A program made the position numbers and the translations under genes. DNA of 64,000 nucleotides from Taeniopygia guttata. Taxonomy: Eukaryota > Chordata > Aves > Passeriformes > Estrildidae. The stretch covers positions 24,407,001 to 24,471,000 of the forward strand of contig NC_133064.1 of assembly GCF_048771995.1 (NCBI RefSeq), read 5' to 3'. Every line of letters starts with the position of its first letter. The stretch's first letter is position 1. Of this stretch, positions 43,487 through 54,736 are shown in pieces. Below the pieces are notes generated by a model that was not told where the DNA came from, did not search any database, and worked only from the letters and a program-made list of their open reading frames with translations.

Positions 43487-44807
43487 TGTCTTGGTTTAGG
43501 GCAAATTTGGGATAAAACTTCTGGAAGGAGTTCTTAGAAAGTGAACTCCTATGGACCATCTCCCACTTGGTTTGTGTTATAAATGAAAATTTGTCCAGCC
43601 AAATTAATATGAAAAATAAAATATTTATTTTGAAATCAAATTCTATCTAGCCAGCCACAAGGAAAGAACAGAGCCAAGCCCGGGGTCGGCCCTGGGTGTG
43701 CAACAAGGAGTCAGCCTCATCAGAGGTTTTCCTCCATGCCCACACACCTCCATTCTGGTACAAGCGGTTTTTATAGGGAAAATTCCGCCTGAGGCCAAGA
43801 TTTCAGCAATCAGTCTTTTCTTCTATTCAGAGTCCATATGTTAATAAGATTTTCTTTTTTGGTGATGAGGGAGAACAAATCAGTGTCTGGAGTTTGTTGA
43901 ATCCCTTGATGAAATTTACGGGAATTCGGGAACGCTGTATTCACATGTATCTGCCTGAGGATTTCCAAGATATCCATCTCGGGTCGTTCACGCGAACGAT
44001 TAGTACCTGGGGTTTCTGTATCTCCCCAGACATGGCTCATCTCCTGGCGAGCCGTACTGTCTTACTTGTAAATCAGTTTCCAATCTACACCCGGTCTTAC
44101 TTGTGCCTGTGAGGGTGGGGGGGGAATCCTAATACAAACATGTATACTCTAACAAATCTTCAATATCACATATATCATATTAGAAATGGCGTGAATTATA
44201 TCTACTACACATAACAGTTTGGGAAGAATTTCTTTGCAGAGAAGTGGAAAAAACCTGTTTTTTTAACAAGTAAAACACTCTCTAATACAAAAAAAAACAA
44301 CACTAGATGACAAAACTCTTTTCGTGCTCTGAAGAGATGACAAATCCAGAAAGTCTCTCCTAGGAGTGGTCACTTAGTTATCGGTCTCTGGCGATGGGGA
44401 TGGCTGTTGCAGGTCACAAAATGTAGGCTCTCGGTGTTTCTTGGTGTTTCCCAGGTCCCAGTTTGGAGCAGCTTTGGATGGTTTTCAGGAAAGGGAAAGA
44501 AAAAACAGTCTAGGGAAAAAATTGGACTGCTTAGCTAAACTAACTAATAAGTAAAAGCAAAAGTAAGGGCAAAAGCAAAAAAGCAGGAGTAAGAGCAAAG
44601 TGAAAGTAAGCAAGCAAATAAGTAAGTAAGCAAGTCATCAAATTTTAGCTTCTCTTAGACAGACTATGGGGGGAGGTGAGCTGGGTGGTAATAAGACAAA
44701 ACAAACTTTCACTTTTTAGAGTCAGTCCTGGAGGCACCGAACATAATATTAAGTATAAACACAACACACAATTGGGGATATAAGCACCATAATGTCACCT
44801 TAGGACA
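43487..44807 (-). repeat. ERVL 3' LTR (A2) with nested LTR H2
   Basis: TGTCTTGGTTTAGGGC at the left and CACCTTAGGACA at the right, the same family as 59209-59836. H2 (43575-44216) splits it. Poly(A) region AACCTGTTTTTTTAAC near 44250 on the minus strand is mutated relative to the 5' LTR. Confidence 0.9.
43575..44216 (-). repeat. LTR H2: ERVL-type solo LTR, 5-bp TSD GTTTG
   Basis: 642 bp, TGTTATAAATG...ACACATAACA, closely similar to H1. GTTTG is at 43570-43574 and 44217-44221. AAATAAATA (minus) near 43620 and TATAAAAACC (minus) near 43770 give the orientation. Confidence 0.92.
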
Positions 44808-45100
44808 TTCAACTCTTTATCTCCATATTGTCAACATACTACTGAACATCATGTAAAAACTTCATCAAGTAAAAACTTCTATCTTTCACTTATTCAGACA
44901 CATTTCCTTCTATTTCACTTGCTTAAACTTTTGACACACATTTCCTTCTGTCTCATGTCTGTGTGGTTTAATGTACAGACAATGGTAGTAATATCCAGTA
45001 AACAGTGATATTTGCATATGAGTCTCACTCTACAATCAGATATTGCTGAAGTACACATCATGTTGTACTAACTCTTGGCATTATCTACTATGCATAACCT
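44808..45100 (-). other. ERVL 3' non-coding stretch
   Basis: About 290 AT-rich bases lie between the integrase end and the 3' LTR. A purine-rich GGAGATAAAGAG on the minus strand abuts the LTR and may be the polypurine tract. No gene is seen. Confidence 0.55.
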
Positions 45101-46120
45101 CGTCCCTGAGTAAAGAGAATCCCACAAAATGGGTTTGCCTGTACTCGAGGCAGAATTGATCTACAGTGTCTTCTCTAACAAACTTCTGACATGTGCCACT
45201 GGGACTTTATTTTTGTCTACTATATTCAGGCACTCAGACTCTACAGGACCTGCTCGATTGGTGGAACTTCGGGTGTTAACTAACTTGATGGTTTTTGCTA
45301 AATGTTGCTCTCAGTTTTAGAAAGATCACCTACCCAATGCTTTCAAGCTGGTTTTTAACAGTCTACTGTACTTCTCTACTTTTCCTGCAGTTGGTGCATG
45401 ATAGGGGATATGGTACACTTACTCAATGTTATGTTCCCTAGCCCAGGTGTTGATAAGGCTGTTCTTGAAATGACTCCTATTGTCTGACTCCATCCTCTTA
45501 GGGGTACTATGCTTCCAAAAGACCTGCTTTTCAAGGCCCAGGATGGTGTTACGGGCTGTAGCACGAGACACAGGGTAGGTTTCCAACCATCCCGTGGTGG
45601 TTTTTACTATTGTGAGCACGTAACGCTTGCTTTGGTGTGTCTGGGGCAGTGTGATGTAGTCAATCTGCCAGGCCTCCCCATACTTGTACTTGGACCACTG
45701 CCCACTATACTATAGGGGTTTCACTTGCTTAGCTTGTTTGATGGCAGCATATGTCTCACAGTCATGGGATTACTTGAGAATTATTGTTTATGGTTAAATC
45801 TACTCCTCAGTCTTGTGCCCACTTATAGGTGGCATCTCTACCCTGATGGCTTGAGGCATCATGAGCCCATTGTGTTAGGAACAACTCCCTCTTTGTGTAC
45901 TCAATCGAGGTCTATCTTTGACACCCCTATCTTTGCAGCTTGATTTTCCTGCTGATTGTTTTGCTGTTCTTCATTAGCTTTACTTTTGGGGACATGGGTA
46001 TCTACATGGCGAACTTCCACAGGTAATTTTTCTGCCTGGGTAGCAATGTTTTTCTACTTTTCAGCAGCCTAAATTGGTTTTCTTTTACGCTGTTAGTTAG
46101 CTTCTTTCTATCTCTCTAGC
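45101..46120 (-). pseudogene. ERVL integrase
   Basis: On the minus strand the zinc-domain remnant (CETYAAIKQAK near 45760) is followed by WQIDYITLPQTHQSKRYVL, ETYPVSRATARNTILGLEK, MESDNRSHFKNSL and VYHIPYHAPTAGKVEKYSRLLK (about 45670-45330). The catalytic D, D and E positions are recognisable, with SDN in place. Several stops lie upstream and downstream, so it is inactive. The core is of ERVL type, not beta- or gammaretroviral. Confidence 0.87.
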
Positions 46121-46355
46121 CATCTTCACAGAGCATTGGCTACCATATATGAATCAGTGTAGAGGTAGAGCTTTGGCTACTTCGCCGTTTTTGTAATGTC
46201 TATGGCCAGTTGAACGGCTTTGAGTTCAGCAAACTGGCTTTATCTACCTTTTCTTTCAGTGGCTTCTGCGAACTGTCATGTGGGGCTCCATACAGCTGCT
46301 TTCTACTTCTGATTCATCTCTACAATGCAATAAGTACTGTCAGCGAAAAGAGCAT
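46121..46355 (-). pseudogene. ERVL RNase H fragment
   Basis: The minus strand reads ELKAVQLAIDITKTAK and YLYTDSYMVANAL, two of the acidic RNase H motifs, with stops between. It is cut on the right by LTR C2. Confidence 0.72.
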
Positions 46356-46893
46356 TGTAGGGAAGGCTGAGCTCCAGGATGGCTTTGATGAATGGAGACG
46401 AGAGATCTCTGAAGGCTGCTCTTAGAATATATATTTTATTAGGGATGGTGAAAGGTCTTGCTTGGAGCTGCCAGATGCAGCATGTGGCAAGGCCTGAGGG
46501 GATGGGGGAGGGGAGAGACAAGGGGTAGAGAGGATGCTCTAGGAGAGGGTGGAAGTTCCAAGAGAGCGGGGATTCCAAGAGAGGGGAAGTTCCAAGAGAG
46601 GGGAAGATCCAAGAGGGTGTCTGTCCCCTCAGTGACCCCTTATCAGGGGGCTTCAAGGTGGGCTGGAACAGGACTTGGGCCAATGGGGTCACAGACATCT
46701 GATGTTTATGGGGAGGGTTACAGGTGTGGGATGAACCATACATTTTGGGGGTTGAGATGGAACAGTCCATTTGACTTTTGGACCTATCTGTGGGTAAGGG
46801 TATTGTCCAGCCAGTAGGGGGGATTGTTTTCATCCTGGCTGTACTATTGTGAATCTTTTGCCAGGCAATTATATTTATACATCCTTTCCAACA
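46356..46893 (-). repeat. LTR C2: family C solo LTR, 6-bp TSD GAGCAT
   Basis: 538 bp, TGTAGGGAAGG...CTTTCCAACA. GAGCAT is at 46350-46355 and 46894-46899. ATATATTTTATT near 46430 holds the minus-strand poly(A) signal. The 6-bp TSD and the link with ERV8 place family C in class II. Confidence 0.92.
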
Positions 46894-48257
46894 GAGCATA
46901 GCGTGTTTCCTCCGCTGGCAGTTGGTTGTATGGTGGAGCTTCTTCAGCTTGTGTCACTGGTTCTTGTTCCTTATCTGTCACACCAAAACTTTAACTTTTG
47001 GGCTATTTTGTATTTACTTTTAAAATTCTTGGGCAATTCAGTTTACCAATATGGGCACGCTGCGTGATGAGAACAATCCACTTTCTCCATGTAGCACTGG
47101 TGGCATGGTAGGTGGAGGGAACCTTTCCTCTGAACATCCACCCCAGCACCGGTAGTCGGGGTGCCAGGAGGAGTTGTGTTTCTGTACTAATCACCTTGAG
47201 GTGGCTTGGACTCCTTTGTAGGTAGCTAAGATTTCTTTCTCTGTTGGGGTGTAGTGAGCTTCAGACTCTCTGTTGTTCTGCCTCTAAAATCCTAATGGTC
47301 AGCTTCGAGTTTCATCAGGCACTTTCTGTTAAAGGCTCCAGGACAGACTATGGCTCCTGGCTGCAGAGTAAAGCACATTCTTTACATCTGGTCCTGTCTT
47401 GATTGGGCTAAGGTCTACTGCACGAGCAATTTCCTGTTTAATTTCGGTGAAAGCTTGCTGCTGCTCAGAGCCCTAATGGAAATCGTTCATTTTGTGGGTG
47501 ATTAGGCAAAGAGGGCTCACAATTTGACTGTACTCAGGAATATGTATTTTCTAAAAGCCTATGGCACTTAAGAAAGTTTGTCTTTCTTGTTGGTTGGTGG
47601 GGACATAGCTGTGATCTTGTTGATGAAATCTGTAGGAATCTGATGCTGTCTATCTTGCTACTTCACTCCCAGGAACTGGATCTCTCAAGCAGGCCCCTTA
47701 GCTTTACTCTTCTTGATTGCAAAACCAGCTTCCAGGAGGATTTGGATGATTTTCTCTCTTTTCGCAAACACTTCTGTTGCTGTGGTCCCCCACGCAATGA
47801 TATCATCAATATACTGTAGATGCTCTGGAGTTTCACCCTTTTCTAGTGCAGTCTAGATCAGTCTATGGTAGATGGTAGGACTGTGCTTTCACCCTTGGGG
47901 CAGTCGGTTCTAGGTATACTGCATTTCCCCTCTGTGTAAAGGCAAACTGAGGATTGCATTCTACTGCCAGAGGAATGGAGAAAAATGTATTTGTAATATC
48001 GATTATGGCGTACTACTTTGCTGCTTTGGACTCAAGCTCGTACTGGAGCTCTAACATGTCTGGCACAGCAGCACTCACTGGTGGAGTTACTTCATTCAAT
48101 GTACAGTAGTCTACTGTTGATCTCTATTTTCTTTCAAATTTACACATAGGCTAAATGGGGCTGTTGAAGGGTGAGCGGGTTTTGCTGACTACTCTTTGGT
48201 TCTTTAGCTCTCAGATCATCTTATGGATGGGAATTACAGTATCTCAAGTTGTTCTGT
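46894..48257 (-). pseudogene. pol: ERVL reverse transcriptase and connection
   Basis: RT of ERVL type. Near 48190-48060 it reads KTRSPFNSPI and LNEVTPPVSAAVPDM. Near 48000-47930 it reads YAIIDITNTFFSIPLA and FAFTQRG. The catalytic box YIDD is at about 47802-47813 (LQYIDDIIAWG), then AGFAIKKSK. Multiple stops interrupt it. The N-terminal part continues beyond LTR B4 at 51081. Confidence 0.85.
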
Positions 48258-48262
48258 ACTGT

Positions 48263-51075
48263 TGTCATGGTTTGACGCTGGCACAATGCCAGCGCCCCAT
48301 GAAAATACAACTTACCAATCAAATGCTGTGAAATGTGATCAAGAACAGAGCAAAGCAGGCCAAACTTAATAACAAAGGAAAAAGCTTTATTACACTACTA
48401 CTACTACTACTACTATAAAAGGAAAAGAAAGGAAAAAAAAAACACACAAAATTCGAAATGAAAACCTTCCAAAACACTTCTCCTCCCTCCACCCAACTCC
48501 ACCAAACCCCAGCGAGACCCATTTGGATCCTTAATCAAGTTTTCACCCTTCAATATAATCAATACTGAGTCCATCGGGGAAGAGAGGAGTCCCCCTTGCA
48601 ACCATAGACCCCCAGGAAACACAACTGCCACCTCTTGTGTTTCCAATGTCACACGTGGCACCGCCCAGACACACCGGCCAGTGTGACACTCTCCTCTCCA
48701 TGTCACAGTGCTCTCACCACCGTGCATGGACAGAGACTGCTTATAGGGCCCCTTTAAGGATGCTTTGCCAAGGACCACCCGGAGCAACAGTCCAGTATCA
48801 CAATTTGGGACTAAAGTCCCCCCCATTTTCCCCTGGGGCCGAGGGTCCAAAAGACAGAGATCGCCTTCTCTTCTTCCTGAAGATGGAGGGCATCCTCACA
48901 CCCTCCTCAGCTCTCTCTCTGTCCACTCCAAAACTGGTAGTTGCTGCAGAAGGTCTCTTGGCTCACCAATGCATCCCCCTAAAATGCAGTCCCTCTTGAA
49001 AGAAAGAGTGGTTCAGTCTATGGTAAACAAGCAGAGTCCAGCCAAAAGCCACTCTATCATCTTCCCCCAACCTTCTTCTCTGAACATCTGAGGTTTCAGG
49101 CTGTCTCTCTTCCTCTCTTTTTTCAAACCAAGGAGGAGAAAATTTCACAAAGCTTTCATTTCTCAGGAAGGGTTAAAAGTCCCAACTCCCAAGGATGGCT
49201 CGCTGCCCAGGCTCCAGCTCCCACAGCCCGGCTGGGCACCTTGCGTCCCCCCCCGCTCTTCTCCTTCCCTGCGGTGAACTGCTGGCAAAACCACCACCAT
49301 CTCTTTTTCTCTCTTGGGAGAGAGAGAGACTCTGGGGGGAACGGAGACATCCCAGATTTCTCCACTGTCATGGTTTGACGCTGGCACAATGCCAGCGCCC
49401 CATGAAAATACAACTTATCAATCAAATGCTGTGAAATGTGATCAAGGACAGAGCAAAGCAGGCTAAACTTAATAACAAAAGAAAAAGCTTTATTACACTA
49501 TTACTACTACTACTATAAAAGGAAAAGAAAGGAAAGGAAAAAAACACACAAAATTCGAAATGAAAACCTTCCAAAATATTTCTCCTCCTTCCACCCAACT
49601 CCACCAAACCCCAGCGAGACCCATTTGGATTCTTAATCAAGTTTTCATCCTTCAATATAATCAATACTGAGTCCATTGGGGAAGAGAGGAGTCCCCCTTG
49701 CAACCATAGACCCCCAGGAAACACAACTGCCACCTTTTGTGTTTCCAATGTCACACGTAGCACCGTCCAGACCGGCTAATGTGACACTCTTCTCTCCATG
49801 TCCCAGTGCTCTCACCACCGGGCATGGACAGAGACTGCTTATAGGGCCCCTTTAAGGATGCTTTGCCAAGGACCACCAGGAACAACAGTCCAGTATCACA
49901 ATTTGGGACTAGAGTCCCCCCCATTTTCCCCTGGGGCCGAGGGTCCAAAAGACAGAGATCGCCTTCTCTTCTTCCTGAAGATGGAGGGCATCTTCACACC
50001 CTCCTCAGCTCTCTTTCTGTCCACTCCAAACTGGTAGTTGCTGCAGAAGGTCTCTTGGCTCAACCAATGCATCTCCCTAAAATGCAGTCCCTCTTGAAAG
50101 AAAGAGTGGTTCAGTTTATGGTAAACAAGCAGAGTCCAGCCAAAGGCCACTCTATCATCTGCCCCCAACCTTCTTCTCTGAACATCTGAGGTTTCAAGCT
50201 GTCTCTCTTTTCTTCAAATTCAGGAGGAGCAATATTTCATAAAGCCTTCATAACACAGGAAAGGGTTAAAATTCCCGGACTCCCCGGACGGCTGCAATCT
50301 CAGCCCAGGACTCTTTCTCTAGTCTCCCACGCTGGGCATTTCCCCCCCCCCTTCTCTTTCTCCTCCGCCGGCAAACTTCTAGGTGTTTGCTGGCTCTCTA
50401 TCTCTTTTCCCTCTGGCTTGGGGGGGGGGGGGGGGAACAAAGACATCCCAGATGTTCTCCACCCTTCCATCTGCAGGAGCTGACCCAGCCGGTTCCGATC
50501 CTTTACCTCCTGGCCTACCTGTGCAGGCCGCATGGCTCCCCTCCCCCACCCAGCCCGGGCTGGGCAGGGGAGAGGTCCGTACCATGCGGTGACCGGAACC
50601 AAAGAAGAACGAGTCCTCCTGGGAATTCCGCTTTTAACCCCTCTGTGTTCTCAGAGGCGTGTCCACCTTCAATTGATCACCCCAAGTGTCAGTATCTAAA
50701 CCTGACCCCTGACTGGTGAACCTCTTCCTTCTGAAAAAAAAATTCTCTTCCCATGTCAAACCATGACATCCACCCTTCCATCTGCAGGGGGCCAGGTCTG
50801 GTTGCAGCCCCTCCACCCTTGGGCCTACCTCCACAGGCCGCATGGCTCCCCTCCCCCACCCAGCCCGGGCTGGGGGGGGAAGGTCCGTACCATGCGGTGA
50901 CCGGAACCAAAGAAGGACGAGTCCTCCTGGCAATTCCGCTTTTAACCCCTCTGTGTTCTCAGAGGCGTGTCCACCTTCAATTGGTCACCCCAAGTGTCAG
51001 TATCTAAACCTGACCCCTGACTGGATGAACCTCTCCCTTCTAAAAAAAATTCTCTTCCCGTGTCAAACCATGACA
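48263..51075 (-). repeat. LTR B4: family B solo LTR, 5-bp TSD ACTGT, containing LTR B5
   Basis: 48263-49365 plus 50774-51075 make one 1.4-kb family B LTR. ACTGT flanks it at 48258-48262 and 51076-51080. Both ends show the 14-bp inverted repeat and the left end the CGCTGGCA/TGCCAGCG hairpin. Confidence 0.93.
49366..50768 (-). repeat. LTR B5: family B solo LTR inside B4, 5-bp TSD TCCAC
   Basis: A complete 1,403-bp copy, TGTCATGGTTTGACGC...CAAACCATGACA. TCCAC is at 49361-49365 and 50769-50773 within B4. It contains a long G run at about 50420-50435. It is one of the youngest layers in the window. Confidence 0.94.
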
Positions 51076-51080
51076 ACTGT

Positions 51081-51477
51081 TGAAGTGGCAATTAGTACCT
51101 TTTGCTCTTCTCCCTTCATAAGTCCCACTGTAGTTGGATTCTTGGATAGTCTAGGTAAGGTGTTTAATTGTTGGATGTCCTCTGTCACTGCAACTGCTTT
51201 CTGAAATGCCTACTTGAGTCCTTTTGGGTGGTTAAAATATCTCCTTCAGAGGTAATCTATGCTCAAAATGTATGGAGCCTCTGGGATAATCACAATAGGG
51301 TGCTTTTTCTACTCATTTCTAGTCAGGTTCACATCAGCTTCCACTAAGGTAAAGACTTGTGATCTCCCTGTCACGCCAGGGATGGAGTGAGATTCTGCCC
51401 CCACATGTCTCGATGGGACTAATGTGCACTGTGCACCAGTATCAACCAAAGCCTTATATTTTTGTGGTTTTGATGTG
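51081..51477 (-). pseudogene. ERVL protease and start of RT
   Basis: The minus strand reads YKALVDTGAQCTLVPSRHV (DTG at 51435-51443), IPEAPYILSIDYL and later KAVAVTEDIQQLNTLP. Several stops interrupt it. It is bounded by ERV8 on the right and LTR B4 on the left. Confidence 0.83.
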
Positions 51478-51483
51478 CCAGGC

Positions 51484-51767
51484 TGTTAAGACGTTAGAGT
51501 GCTCCAGGACGGTTTGGGTGGATACAGACGAGAGATCTCTGCTGAATGCTCTTGGAGGATAAGGTTTATTCGAGATGGAGAGAGGCCCTGCCTCGAGCTG
51601 CTAGACTCAGCACGTGGCTGGGCCTGAGGTGATGGGGGAGGGATTTGATTTTTGGACCCCTCTGTAGGTAAGGGTATTGTCCAGCCAGTAGGAGGCATGA
51701 TATTCATCCTGGCTGTACTATTGTGGTTCTTCTGCTAGACAATCATATTTATCTATCCTTCCCAACA
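51484..51767 (-). repeat. ERV8 3' LTR (family C, internally deleted)
   Basis: TGTTAAGACGTTAGAG...CTTCCCAACA, only 284 bp against 526 for the 5' LTR. About 240 bases are missing after GATGGGGGAGGG (near 51642). AATAAACC on the minus strand is near 51568. Confidence 0.88.
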
Positions 51768-52468
51768 TCTCCCCTGTTTTCACTGAACCATTTGAAATAC
51801 TAAATATTGACTTAACCACTATTTTTTGCACACTTGGAGGTTTACAGGGTAATGCTACTAAAACTATACTTATTACTACTGCAACAATCAAGCTTATTTT
51901 ACAGAGTTCCTTTAGCTAAGGTTCAAGGCTCAAACCATTAAATAAACTGTGTAGCTGAGATGGATTAATTGTTATCAAATCACTGATTATAGTAGGGATG
52001 GCATTATCAGAATTTTTTGGGAAAGGTCTTATAATTAAACGGGTTGAAAAAGGTTTGTTAGGGTTTGTGTTAGATATGTAGGTGGTGTCAGAGCTTGCAG
52101 GCTTGGCTAAGGCAACCCAGGCATTTGTCTTTGGTTGACTTACAGGTAAAACTTCAATACAAAAACTGAAACAGAAGAACAAAAGCAGCATGCATGCATA
52201 TAAACAATAAAAGTCCTGTTTCTGGAAGGTCATTTTCTCCTGATGACTCAGCGCAGTTCAGGTTTGGGTGCTTGCCTCTTGGCTTGTATTTGCAGAGGTA
52301 CTGTCTGGTGTAGGGGTGCCAGCGGATTTCGGTGCATGGTAGGGCTTCACATTCTTTCCTGGGACCCATTTGAGTTCTCCACCTGTAGAAACACAAGCAA
52401 AACCTTTCCCCCCATATTAGAAGAGTGTGTGGACCTTGTATATGTCGTGAATCTAAGATTTTGACCAA
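51768..52468 (-). pseudogene. ERV8 env remnants and integrase tail
   Basis: A frame from about 52468 reads an integrase-tail-like segment (GPHTLLIWGERF, TEIRWHPYTRQYL). It overlaps an env start at 52233 with MTFQKQDFY, a hydrophobic signal-like LLLFFCFSFCI and QPKTNAWVALAKPASS. Env then jumps to a region near the membrane anchor and stops at 51916-51918. After the stop a transmembrane-like ISLIVAVVISIVLVALP is readable to 51768. Most of the surface subunit is missing. Confidence 0.75.
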
Positions 52469-52508
52469 AACTGGGGGGTGCCCCTTTATTTTTTTACTTT
52501 TTTGCTTT

Positions 52509-54147
52509 TCAGGAAATGTCTATAAATGAAGGGGGGGGGGGGGGAGGCTCTCCTGCAGAGCTATTTAGAAAATTGTAAACATACAGAGCCTTATTCAACC
52601 TCCTTTGAGGTGCAGCCTGCTCTACTCCCCCTTTCTGTTGATTTAAAATGCGTTTTAAGGTTTGGTGTGTTTTTTCTATGGTACCTTTTAACAGTGGTTT
52701 AAAGTAGGAAAAGGAGATACCACTGTCCTTGATTGCTTTTAGGACTTCTTTCACATCCTGAGATGGGACAACTGTTTGCTGGCTGAATACCACTGGTATG
52801 GCTTGGGGATTCAGACTGTCCTCTTTGTGACTATCACATTTGATTCCAAGGCAGTCTGTCAGTTGGAGATTGTCACCACTTTGCCGAGAATTTTGTAAGT
52901 TCGGGATAGGAGGTTTAGGGTTTGCAGGGGTAAAATAGTTCTCTGTCTGTCCTTTATTTGTCAAAGCTGCTGTCACATTGTTTCCTTCTCCCTCTCGCTG
53001 CGTGGTTTCTGTGCCAAGCTGTGGTGGGGTACTGCTTGCTGTAAGCTGAGGCAGAAGAGTAGGAGGGATGGAGCTTGTCGGCGGAGGCACCTGGGAGGAG
53101 CGTGCCTCTGCGGAAGGATACCCTGCAGCTGTAGCTTTGGTTGCAGCTGTAGAATGTAGTTCCAGCGGAGGAAGGGACGCGAAGGGATATGGTGGTAGAG
53201 GTGAGGAACCCAGAAGTGGTGGCGGTGGTAGCGGCCGGGGTTGTTTAACTAAAGCCGTTGGTTCTGGCACAGCGGTGGGGGGGGGTGGGGACGTTGGGTT
53301 TGCGGCCACTGGGGGGGCCCACCGCAGGTCCAGGAGGGGTGAAGCCGCCAGGGGCGTGGCACTGGGTCCCGGAACATCTCCGTGCAGCTGGGGGCGTTCG
53401 GGCACAGAAAGCGTGGAGGGGACCGGGTTAGCGGCCGGCGGGGGGACCCGCCGCGGGTCCAGGAGGAAGGGGGAAGCCAGGGGCGCGGCGCTGGATCCCG
53501 AAACGGCTTCCCGCAGCTGGGGGGGGGGCTGGCAGGGGATGGGCTGAGGTGGGGCGGCTGTGGCGGCGAAAGTGTGCAGCGCTTGCAGGATCGCAGCTGT
53601 TGTTTGACTTTGCACCTGCAAAAAAGATGCTGTTTGACTCTGCAAAAGGTCGGCTATAGTGGCCACCATAGCTGGGACAGACGTCACTGTAGGCGTGGGT
53701 GGGACGGAGGCGGGGTCCGCAGAACGGCTCAGGAAGGAAGACATGGCCGCTGGGGGGGGGTTTCTGCGCAGCGCGGCGGGGATTCCGGGACGCGCAGCAG
53801 GGACAGCGTGGCCGCCGGGGGGGGGGGGGGGCGGGGGGGGGGGTTCCGCGCGGCGCGGGGGGGATTCGGCGGCTATCGGCAGCTTCTGAGAAGCGCACAG
53901 CTTGGCCAACATCCTATACGCCGGAAGTAGTTCGCAAGCATCGGGATCGCGCTGTGAAATATCATTAAAAAGTTTATTTCCATCTGAGTCCCAAAAGTCT
54001 CTACAAAACACCGCGGAACAATCGGCATTCGGGAAGTTAAGTAAAATCCATTCTAGAGGGTTTTTTAACTCATTCTTAGACAAAGTACTGTTATGGCTAC
54101 GTAAAAGGTGGTTAAGTTGCTTATAGAGATCTCGATCAGGTGCAAAG
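52509..54147 (-). CDS. ERV8 gag-integrase fusion frame, open (about 545 codons)
   Basis: The start at 54147 is chosen because it gives MGQSHFAPDRDLYKQL, a myristoylation-type matrix N-terminus. The frame is open a little further upstream to 54182. A betaretrovirus-like matrix (NPLEWILLNFPNADCSA, LLPAYRMLAKL) is followed by polyproline, then a long Pro/Ser/Ala-rich linker to about 52780. It then passes without a break into the integrase C-terminal part (GTIEKTHQTLKRILNQQ, LNKALYVYNFLNSS), ending in a Pro-rich tail at 52509. Capsid, nucleocapsid, protease and RT are missing. The two joined parts are identified by motif. Expression is not shown. Confidence 0.83.
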
Positions 54148-54736
54148 TGAGATTGTCCCATTTTTAAACCGGTGTGGCTCACCTCAGTGTCGCAGAAGCG
54201 GGGTCCTCTGTCAGGTTCCGACGTACACTCCAGTCGGTGCTGAGGACCCTCCGCAGGGGTCTCCTCAGAGCTCCGGGTTCGGGCATCACTCAGGGATGGC
54301 TTCCAGTGCTCGGTAGCTCCAGACCCCCCTCAGAGCTTCAGCGCGGGCAGTGCTAAGCAGTGCTCGCTTTTTGCTCTCTGCACGTGGCAGCGTGCCATGG
54401 CAAGTCTCCCCACAGAGCTTCAGGTCGCCACTGATCCGCAGCGGTCGCCTGCTCTCTGGAATGTAACGGGCAGAAATCCTCCAAGGGCTCCGAAAACTTG
54501 CTACTTGGTAACGAGTCACGGTGCTCGAGGATTGCCTTGGCAATTTTTAAAGAGCTCCGGCTTTGACACTGCCTAGCAACGAAATGCCGTGCTCACAACA
54601 CTGATGGGGAGGAAACACCTGGTTATTTAGTTACCATCCATGGAGAGGTGTCCTACAGGTAGAAGAGCTGGAAAGGCATCCAGACGGGTGTGGTTGCAGG
54701 TCACCGTGGGGTCGTATTCGAAGTTGGGCGCCAGTC
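54148..54736 (-). other. ERV8 leader and primer-binding site
   Basis: Non-coding. Three bases after the LTR end, the minus strand reads TGGCGCCCAACTTCG (about 54720-54734), which resembles the lysine-tRNA type site used by many class II retroviruses (TGGCGCCCAAC). The remainder is G/C-rich leader with no recognised gene. Confidence 0.75.

Noticed and set aside
53068-53930. Glycine-rich plus-strand frames of 159-182 codons
   Set aside because: They are the reverse of the ERV8 polyproline/serine gag linker.
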